Assembly: GCA_030618315.1 (NCBI GenBank)
Contig: JAUXDO010000081.1
Coordinates: 1 to 5,514, forward strand
DNA: 5,514 nucleotides
Direction: 5' to 3'
Source: Candidatus Peregrinibacteria bacterium
GTDB lineage: Bacteria > Patescibacteriota > Gracilibacteria > UM-FILTER-43-11
Shown: piece after piece, positions 1 to 4,594 of the stretch
How the letters are laid out: every line of letters starts with the position of its first letter
How positions within the stretch are numbered: the stretch's first letter is position 1
The notes under the pieces: generated by a model
Database searches by the model: none
What the model saw: only the letters and a program-made list of their open reading frames with translations
What the model was told of the DNA's origin: nothing
Made by a program: the position numbers and the translations under genes

Positions 1-233
1 GGCAATGTTTTCCACCATTTCCCTTTTTCCCTAAAGCCAATCCCCTCACCAGTAAATGTCATATCCATGCGATTGCGGTAATTCCATTCTTTATCTGAAA
101 AAACCTGAATATCATCATATTGGATCTCCTGCATTAATCTTGCCACCTTGTTTTCAAGTTGCACTTTATATGGCAGATGCTGAGTTGCACAACCTCCGCA
201 GATATTAAAGTAAGGGCATTTTGGGTCTATCAT
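1..233 (-). CDS. RumA/RlmD-family 23S rRNA (uracil-5-)-methyltransferase, N-terminal 77 residues (C-terminus beyond left edge)
   Basis: Reading the minus strand from the ATG at 233 gives an open frame to the window edge. Residues 6-19 carry C6-x5-C12-GG-C15-x2-QH, the first three cysteines of the 4Fe-4S cluster of RumA-type RNA uracil-5 methyltransferases. These enzymes use S-adenosylmethionine to make 5-methyluridine in 23S rRNA. Residues 50-72, with WNYRNRMD and GIGFREKGKW, match the beta-rich segment that follows the cluster in this family. The protein begins directly at the cluster, so the N-terminal TRAM domain of E. coli RlmD is absent. The SAM-binding and catalytic part lies outside the window, so RlmD, RlmC and dual-specificity types cannot be told apart. 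No Shine-Dalgarno sequence precedes the ATG. The gene diverges from the glycosyltransferase at 346, and an array of 7-base units fills the gap. Confident of the family, not of the target base. Confidence 0.88.
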   Translation of the reverse strand, partial: MIDPKCPYFNICGGCATQHLPYKVQLENKVARLMQEIQYDDIQVFSDKEWNYRNRMDMTFTGEGIGFREKGKWWKTL

Positions 234-234
234 G

Positions 235-311
235 TTGAATTGATTTAAGTTGTAGGATTTATGATTTAGGTTATACATAGGTCATTAATCTTACAACGTA
301 CAACATACAAC
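235..311. repeat. Heptanucleotide repeat array in the divergent intergenic gap (11 units in one register)
   Basis: The sequence can be cut into 7-base units from 235 to 311 without a register break. Units at 242, 256 and 263 are gatttaa, gatttat and gatttag. Units at 249 and 270 are gttgtag and gttatac. Units at 291, 298 and 305 are ttacaac, gtacaac and atacaac. The units at 235, 277 and 284 are poorer matches. The right-hand family (NTACAAC) is close to the reverse complement of gttgtag at 249, so the array also has inverted character. It occupies most of the 112-base gap between the divergent methyltransferase and glycosyltransferase genes, where promoters for both should lie. The remaining bases (312-345) show no repeat and no clear Shine-Dalgarno sequence. 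Confidence 0.75.
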
Positions 312-345
312 ATTTATTAATAACTATACATCAGTTTCTTTAATC

Positions 346-1431
346 ATGGTAAAATATATCCTGAATGATTCATTTATCATGCCAAAAAATCCCAAAGTAA
401 CCATCGGCGTAATACTATTTAAGGGCGAGAAGTATCTGAAACATAGTCTGAGGTCATTAATAGCTCAGGATTATTCAAATGTTGAATATCTTGTTCGTGA
501 CCAAAGCCCAAATGGTGAAGCCTATGAGTATGTAAAAAATCAGCTACCTGATGTTTTTAAGAAGATTAAATTGGAAAAAGGCGGGAATTTATGGCATTCG
601 GGTGGTCATAATGTTCTGATTAATCAGATGAAAGGCCAATACTACTTTTGCTGTAGTAACGATATGCTATATCCATCAGATTTTGTATCCGGATGCATGA
701 AGGAACTCCAGAATCCTGAAAATCGAATGTTTGGCAGTGCTACTATTAAATTGATGAAGTGGGATTTTGAAAAGGCTGAAAATGGAGATATAGAAGGGTC
801 AAAAACAAAGATGATAGATAGCTTTGGCATCGGCATTGCAAAAAATCATCACTTTTTTGATATTGGTTCCGGTGATACAGATCAAACACCGTATTTAACT
901 CTTCGCAGAATATTCGGGCCATCCGGTGCGCTTGCAATTTATAAAAAGGAAGCACTTGATGAAATTGCTTATAAAAATGAGGATGGAAAATTGGAGTATT
1001 TTGATGAACTTTTGCATTACAAGAATGATGTCGACCTCTCTTATCGTCTTCAATGGGCGGGTTTTCCTTCTTTGTTGATTAAATCAGTTACTGTTTATCA
1101 CGACAGACAGGTTGGAGTTTTTGGTCACACAAATTTCAATATTATTAACCGTCTTATCAGCAATGCGGCTAAATCAAAATGGGTTAGGGGAAATTCGTTT
1201 TTCGGTCATCTTGTGGTGCTAAAAAAGAATTATTATAGAGGGTTTTCATGGGAAGTTAAAATTAAGACCTTGATTTCACGTATGCTGCGATTTTTATGGG
1301 TTTTATTCTTCGATGCAAATTTGTTCAAGCAGTATAAGCAGATGAAAAAGTTCAGCCGTGAGATAAATTTAAAAAGAAAAGCTATCGTAAGACGTGCCGA
1401 CGCGGCTAAAATTGAGAAATTAATGAATTAA
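346..1431 (+). CDS. Family 2 glycosyltransferase, WbbL/rhamnosyltransferase-like (361 aa)
   Basis: A GT-A fold glycosyltransferase that probably moves a sugar from a nucleotide donor onto a growing surface glycan at the inner face of the membrane. Residues 18-51 form the first beta-alpha-beta unit (TIGVILF to YLVRD). G86-G87-H88-N89 matches the loop that in relatives reads GxGxN. S104-N105-D106 sits at the metal- and donor-binding DxD position. GPSGALAIYKKEAL (191-204) and FDELLHYKNDVDLSYRL (219-235) match the acceptor-side and ED motifs, with N227 where many relatives have Glu. A hydrophobic stretch near 314-323 followed by a basic tail suggests peripheral membrane binding. The start is uncertain: ATG 346 is the first Met, but ATG 379 (residue 12) lies just before the conserved first strand. 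Neither has a Shine-Dalgarno sequence. The second glycosyltransferase follows 37 bases downstream, probably in the same operon. The sugar transferred is not readable from sequence. Confidence 0.9.
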   Translation: MVKYILNDSFIMPKNPKVTIGVILFKGEKYLKHSLRSLIAQDYSNVEYLVRDQSPNGEAYEYVKNQLPDVFKKIKLEKGGNLWHSGGHNVLINQMKGQYYFCCSNDMLYPSDFVSGCMKELQNPENRMFGSATIKLMKWDFEKAENGDIEGSKTKMIDSFGIGIAKNHHFFDIGSGDTDQTPYLTLRRIFGPSGALAIYKKEALDEIAYKNEDGKLEYFDELLHYKNDVDLSYRLQWAGFPSLLIKSVTVYHDRQVGVFGHTNFNIINRLISNAAKSKWVRGNSFFGHLVVLKKNYYRGFSWEVKIKTLISRMLRFLWVLFFDANLFKQYKQMKKFSREINLKRKAIVRRADAAKIEKLMN

Positions 1432-1437
1432 CCAAAA

Positions 1438-1472
1438 TATTTAGCATTTATCATTTAACATTTATCATTTGA
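1438..1472. repeat. Heptanucleotide repeat array, consensus cattta(t/a), overlapping the next gene's start codon
   Basis: Five adjacent 7-base units lie at 1438 (tatttag), 1445 (catttat), 1452 (catttaa), 1459 (catttat) and 1466 (catttga). Units two to five also form a 14-base unit repeated twice in tandem with one difference, a1457 against g1471. That g creates the TTG start codon of the glycosyltransferase at 1469. The array fills nearly the whole 37-base gap between the two glycosyltransferase genes and leaves no room for an ordinary ribosome binding site. Confidence 0.85.
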
Positions 1473-2290
1473 GATATAAGGCTTCGATAATCATATTGGA
1501 TTATAAGAAAAGTAAACGCGTTTGCGAGAATGTTGAAAGTATTCAAAAACAAATAGTCTCTTGTCCTTTTGAAGTGATTATTGTGGATAATTCATGTGAT
1601 TTCGAGAATGCTGAAAAATTAACCTGCCTTAAGCAATATGAAAATGTACAGCTTCATATTAACGCTGGGAATGTCGGGTATATTAAGGGAAATAATCAGG
1701 GTGCAAAACTTGCTAACGGTGAATATTTACTGATTGTTAATCCGGATATTGTCTGGAGGCATGACGACACGCTTCAGAAAATGATTGATTATATGGATAG
1801 TAATCCTGATATCGGCATACTTGGCCCTAAACAGATCAACGATGGTGACGGAAGTACTGCTATGACTGTAAGAGCCTTTCCAAAATTCTTTCTTCAGATA
1901 GCGAGACGGACCTTTTTTAGAAAGCTTCCTGTTATAAGGGATTGGGTTGCTCACGATGAAATGCGGCATTTAAATTACGATAAGATTCAGGAAGTCGATT
2001 GGCTTCAGTCATCTTTTTGGATTATAAGAAAAGAACTATGGGATAGCTTTGGCGGACTCAATTCCGATTATTTTATATTTATGTCAGACCCGGATTTGTG
2101 TTTTAAGATTTGGAAAAAGGGATACAAAGTAGTTTATTATCCGGATGCAACAGTATATGCAGATGGAATAAGGTTAAGCAGTGGCGGATTTATGACGTAT
2201 TTTCAAAAATGGACACTAAGACAGCATGTTAAGGATTCGCTTAGATATATGTGGAATCACCTTTTTTCGAGGAATCCACGTAAAAAATAA
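1469..2290 (+). CDS. Family 2 glycosyltransferase, rhamnosyltransferase (WbbL)-like (273 aa, TTG start)
   Basis: A GT-A glycosyltransferase closer to the WbbL/rhamnosyltransferase pattern than its upstream neighbour. Visible motifs are ASIIILDY (5-12), EVIIVDNS (35-42), NVGYIKGNNQG (68-78, donor-binding loop), LLIVNPDI (87-94, with N91-P92-D93 at the DxD position), GILGPKQIND (116-125), and VDWLQSSFWIIRKELWDSFGGL (176-197) followed by SDPDLCFKIWKKGYKV (206-221, equivalent to the ED motif). No membrane helix is evident; the tail is basic. The start is TTG at 1469. No ATG or GTG lies between it and the in-frame stop at 1442, and the conserved first strand begins at residue 5, so a later start would truncate the fold. 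No Shine-Dalgarno sequence is present. Family role: adding rhamnose or a related sugar to lipid-linked or surface glycan. RmlA in this window would supply the dTDP-sugar route, but actual donor and acceptor are inferred. Confidence 0.9.
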   Translation: MRYKASIIILDYKKSKRVCENVESIQKQIVSCPFEVIIVDNSCDFENAEKLTCLKQYENVQLHINAGNVGYIKGNNQGAKLANGEYLLIVNPDIVWRHDDTLQKMIDYMDSNPDIGILGPKQINDGDGSTAMTVRAFPKFFLQIARRTFFRKLPVIRDWVAHDEMRHLNYDKIQEVDWLQSSFWIIRKELWDSFGGLNSDYFIFMSDPDLCFKIWKKGYKVVYYPDATVYADGIRLSSGGFMTYFQKWTLRQHVKDSLRYMWNHLFSRNPRKK

Positions 2291-2299
2291 TAAATACTC

Positions 2300-2351
2300 C
2301 GAAGGCGCGATTCACAAATCGCGCCGGCGAGGATAATGATCCTCGCCTTCG
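2300..2351. terminator. Two perfect 9-bp hairpins closed by a 4-bp stem (three-way junction), probable bidirectional terminator
   Basis: Hairpin one pairs 2304-2312 with 2317-2325 around the loop caca. Hairpin two pairs 2326-2334 with 2339-2347 around the loop aatg. Bases 2300-2303 (cgaa) pair with 2348-2351 (ttcg), enclosing both hairpins with no unpaired base at the junction: 44 of 52 bases are paired without mismatch. It is far more GC-rich than its surroundings. It fills the gap between the convergent glycosyltransferase (stop at 2290) and rmlA (stop at 2356), which suggests transcription termination for both strands. No T tract directly follows the stem. The nearest runs are six T at 2364-2369 on the plus strand and six on the minus strand (complement of 2282-2287), 12 bases or more away, so it is not a classical intrinsic terminator. 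A REP-like palindromic element is the main alternative. Confidence 0.65.
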
Positions 2352-2355
2352 TATA

Positions 2356-3141
2356 TTATATTATTTTTTCTGTCTTCTTCTGAAATTCCGGTTTTTTAAT
2401 CGTAACGCTTATATCCGACTTCATATCTCTAATCCCCAACTTGTGCTCACGGGCGATAACACTTGCCCTGTGAAGGCTTTCGAATGTTCCGGCATCTATC
2501 CATTCCCCTTTTAATTCTTCTGCGACAAGCTCACCATTTTCTAAATATTTGTTATTCAAATCAACGATTTCGTATTCGCCTCTTGCGGATGGAGTTAGAT
2601 TCTTTGCGAAATCAACAACTCTATTGTCGTAAATATAAAATCCGATCTGAGCCAGGTCTGACTTAGGTGATTTTGGCTTCTCCTCAACACTGATAACCTT
2701 ACCATTAGCAATCTCAATTACACCAAAACGCTCCGGATCATGTACTTTCTTAGCAAATACTTTTGCTCCGCTTTTAAAAGATCTGATTGAATCTGATAGG
2801 TCATCAGTAAAAATATTATCCCCAAGAATCATAGCTACTGAATCATCTCCGATAAAATCAGCACCGATAATAAATGCCTGAGCTAAGCCTTCCGGTTTAT
2901 CCTGAACTTCGTACGTAATTCTTGCACCAAACTGTTTACCAGAACCGAGAAGATTAAGAAAATCTCCTGACCTTTCCGGTGCAACGATTATCAAAATATC
3001 CTTAATACCTGCCTTTAAAAGCGTATTCAACGGATAATAGATCATTGGCTGATCGTATATCGGGAGTAATTGCTTACTAGTTACCTGTGTTAACGGGTGA
3101 AGGCGTGTTCCGCTTCCTCCTGCTAGGATTATTCCTTTCAC
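2356..3141 (-). CDS. rmlA: Glucose-1-phosphate thymidylyltransferase, short form (261 aa, GTG start)
   Basis: Joins dTTP and glucose-1-phosphate to give dTDP-glucose and pyrophosphate in the cytoplasm, the first step toward dTDP-L-rhamnose. The nucleotide-binding signature GGSGTRLHPLT is at residues 8-18, SKQLLPIYDQPMIYYPL at 22-38 (K23 in the active-site loop), EGLAQAF at 84-90, LGDNIF at 106-111 (metal-binding D108), FGV at 139-141, EEKP at 153-156, GFYIYD at 167-172, RGEYEIVDLNNKYL at 187-200 and WIDAGTFESL at 214-223. Well-studied RmlA proteins are about 290 residues; this one ends about 40 residues after WIDAGT, so the C-terminal helical part tied to dimer contacts and allosteric control appears reduced. 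The start is GTG 3141: an in-frame TAA lies three codons upstream, and the protein begins at the family's usual MKGIILAGG. It lies 69 bases downstream of proS on the same strand. rmlB, rmlC and rmlD are not in the window. Confidence 0.95.
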   Translation of the reverse strand: MKGIILAGGSGTRLHPLTQVTSKQLLPIYDQPMIYYPLNTLLKAGIKDILIIVAPERSGDFLNLLGSGKQFGARITYEVQDKPEGLAQAFIIGADFIGDDSVAMILGDNIFTDDLSDSIRSFKSGAKVFAKKVHDPERFGVIEIANGKVISVEEKPKSPKSDLAQIGFYIYDNRVVDFAKNLTPSARGEYEIVDLNNKYLENGELVAEELKGEWIDAGTFESLHRASVIAREHKLGIRDMKSDISVTIKKPEFQKKTEKII

Positions 3142-3143
3142 TT

Positions 3144-3150
3144 CTCCTTA
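3144..3150 (-). promoter_or_regulatory. Shine-Dalgarno site of rmlA (TAAGGAG)
   Basis: On the minus strand TAAGGAG ends two bases before the GTG start at 3141. It is the only strong Shine-Dalgarno sequence in front of any gene in the window. The two-base gap is shorter than the usual 5 to 9 bases, but an in-frame stop just upstream excludes an earlier start. The first T of the motif (complement of 3150) is also the first base of the adjoining 7-base repeat array. Confidence 0.65.
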
Positions 3151-3184
3151 ATTAACAATTAAAAATTACGAATTACGAATTGAG
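3150..3184. repeat. Heptanucleotide repeat array, consensus aatta(n)(n), between proS and rmlA
   Basis: Five 7-base units follow one another without a gap: aattaac (3150), aattaaa (3157), aattacg (3164), aattacg (3171) and aattgag (3178). The third and fourth are identical, and every unit begins aatt. The array covers half of the 69-base space between the stop of proS and the start of rmlA, ending at the Shine-Dalgarno site of rmlA. I see no terminator hairpin in the rest of this gap, so proS and rmlA may be co-transcribed. Confidence 0.8.
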
Positions 3185-3210
3185 GTAGCCACTTTATCAG
3201 AAAAAACAGT

Positions 3211-4455
3211 TTATGAATAGTACTTTTTAATTTCTGCTATCAGATTATCAAGTTTTACGTCTTTTGCATCTTTCTCAGTTCTTTCCTTCCATTCAACACC
3301 GTCCTTTTCCAGTGTTCGGTTTGAGATAACCAAACGGACAGGTATTCCGATTAGATCCGCATCATTAAATTTATTACCTGGCCTTTCATCCCTATCGTCA
3401 TAAAAAACCTCAATACCCTCTTTCTTTAAATCTTCATATAGTTTATTACCTTCTTCTTCTGCACCTTTAATAGAAATTAAATGTACTTGGAATGGAGTTA
3501 CGGATTTTGGCCATATTATACCGTTTTCGTCGTGATATACCTCTACAAGTGAACCCATGATTCTAGAAGGTCCGATTCCATAACAACCCATTTTTACAGA
3601 TTCTATTTCATCATTTTTATCAGCATATTTTAAACCAAATGCATCACTAAATTTTGTACCTAATTTAAATATATTACCAATTTCAATTCCTTTTTTCTCA
3701 ACCAAATCAGATGAATCACACTTAGGACATGTTTTTTGCGCATCAATTATTTCTTTATTAATCGCAACTCGACACTTATCACAACAATAAATAGTGTCTT
3801 CACCTACGTCAGAAATCGCCTGGAACTCATGTGAAAATTTTGAAAAAGCACCACCAGAAGCATACGTAACATATGTAATATCTGAGTTGAATCCTAGTTT
3901 CTTAAAAATTTCTAAATATGCTTCTAAAACTATTTCATAATAATCATCTAAATCTTCCTTAGTTGTATGAAATGAATATAAATCCTTCATGGAAAACTCT
4001 CTTCCGCGAAGTAATCCGGATTTTGCGCGAGGTTCGTTTCTAAATTTATTTTGAATTTGAAAAACCGAATAAGGAAGATCCTTATAAGAAAATGTATAGT
4101 CATTTGCAAGCGGAGTAATAATTTCTTCATGAGTTGCACCTAGTGCGTACTCTTTATCCCCCATCCCCTTAAATCTAAATAATGCATCAAAACTGTCCCA
4201 TCTATCTGTTTTTTCCCAAACACTTTTTGGAGTTAATGCAGGCATAAGAAGTTCCTGTCCTCCAATAGAATGCATTTCATTCCTTATGATAGCCTCAATT
4301 TTCCTCAAAACAATTAAACCAAGTGGTAAATATGAGTAAACACCTGCAATTTCCTGATGAATGAACCCAGCCCTTGTTAACAATTGTGCATTTACACTAT
4401 CGGCATCATGAGGCACATCTTTTGATGTTTTTGTGAATAGGTTTGAATACTTCAT
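3211..4455 (-). CDS. proS: Prolyl-tRNA synthetase, compact form with zinc ribbon (414 aa)
   Basis: Class II aminoacyl-tRNA synthetase charging tRNA-Pro with proline in the cytoplasm. Motif 1 is around IGGQELLMPALTP (64-76). TxE-type substrate loop: GATHEEI (106-112). Motif 2 is FRNEPRAKSGLLRGREFSMKD (138-158). Motif 3 is GCYGIGPSRIMGSLVE (290-305). The anticodon-binding domain spans about 320-414, with FYDDRDERPGNKFNDADLIGIPVRLVI (351-377). Between motifs 2 and 3 the roughly 180-residue editing insertion of E. coli ProRS is absent. In its place is a segment of about 40 residues with C225-x2-C228 and C243-x2-C246, which reads as a zinc ribbon. Compact ProRS of this sort is common in Candidate Phyla Radiation genomes, the main hint to the host. 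Loss of the insertion implies no editing of Ala-tRNA-Pro in cis. The ATG at 4455 follows an A-rich leader without a Shine-Dalgarno sequence. Confidence 0.96.
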   Translation of the reverse strand: MKYSNLFTKTSKDVPHDADSVNAQLLTRAGFIHQEIAGVYSYLPLGLIVLRKIEAIIRNEMHSIGGQELLMPALTPKSVWEKTDRWDSFDALFRFKGMGDKEYALGATHEEIITPLANDYTFSYKDLPYSVFQIQNKFRNEPRAKSGLLRGREFSMKDLYSFHTTKEDLDDYYEIVLEAYLEIFKKLGFNSDITYVTYASGGAFSKFSHEFQAISDVGEDTIYCCDKCRVAINKEIIDAQKTCPKCDSSDLVEKKGIEIGNIFKLGTKFSDAFGLKYADKNDEIESVKMGCYGIGPSRIMGSLVEVYHDENGIIWPKSVTPFQVHLISIKGAEEEGNKLYEDLKKEGIEVFYDDRDERPGNKFNDADLIGIPVRLVISNRTLEKDGVEWKERTEKDAKDVKLDNLIAEIKKYYS

Positions 4456-4469
4456 TTTTTTTGATTAAG

Positions 4470-4525
4470 GACACAGAACACAGGACACAGAACACAGCTG
4501 AATTCTGGATACTGACTTCTGAATC
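4470..4525. repeat. Heptanucleotide repeat array of two fused families upstream of proS
   Basis: Eight 7-base units run in one register. The first four alternate: gacacag (4470), aacacag (4477), gacacag (4484), aacacag (4491), a 14-base unit repeated exactly twice. The next four belong to a different family: ctgaatt (4498), ctggata (4505), ctgactt (4512), ctgaatc (4519). Register is kept across the family change at 4498. The array lies just upstream (minus-strand sense) of the proS start, so it would fall in the proS leader or promoter region. The remaining part of this 139-base gap (4526-4594) has no repeat; it holds a weak 5-bp inverted pair (aagtt and aactt) that I do not count as a terminator. 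Confidence 0.85.
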
Positions 4526-4594
4526 TTATTCTACTTATTTTAAATACTGCCGTAAAGTTACATTTACAACAACTTAACAAATAGAATTCTGATT

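Noticed and set aside
250..278. Possible plus-strand promoter (ttgtag at 250, tataca at 272) for the first glycosyltransferase
   Set aside because: Both boxes are made of repeat units and match the consensus poorly; spacing is 16 bases but chance is likely.
642..955. Minus-strand open frames of 64 and 69 codons within the first glycosyltransferase
   Set aside because: They lie opposite a well-conserved glycosyltransferase, lack recognisable motifs and overlap each other.
1438..1472. CRISPR array or direct repeats of a mobile element
   Set aside because: Units are only 7 bases and contiguous, with no spacers, no cas genes and no transposase in the window.
1727..1969. Minus-strand open frame of 80 codons within the second glycosyltransferase
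   Set aside because: Antisense shadow of a conserved domain with no motif or ribosome binding site.
2463..2666. Plus-strand open frame of 67 codons opposite rmlA
   Set aside because: Composition is typical of a shadow frame and rmlA is unambiguous on the other strand.
4541..4569. Possible minus-strand promoter for proS: TTGTAA (4569-4564) and TATTTA (4546-4541) with a 17-base spacer
   Set aside because: Spacing is right, but the -10 box matches the consensus at only about half its positions and such pairs are common in AT-rich DNA.
4555..4575. Hairpin (aagtt and aactt) after the RAP gene as a terminator
   Set aside because: The stem is 5 bp of AT-rich pairs with a loop of about 11 bases and no T tract follows it on the minus strand.
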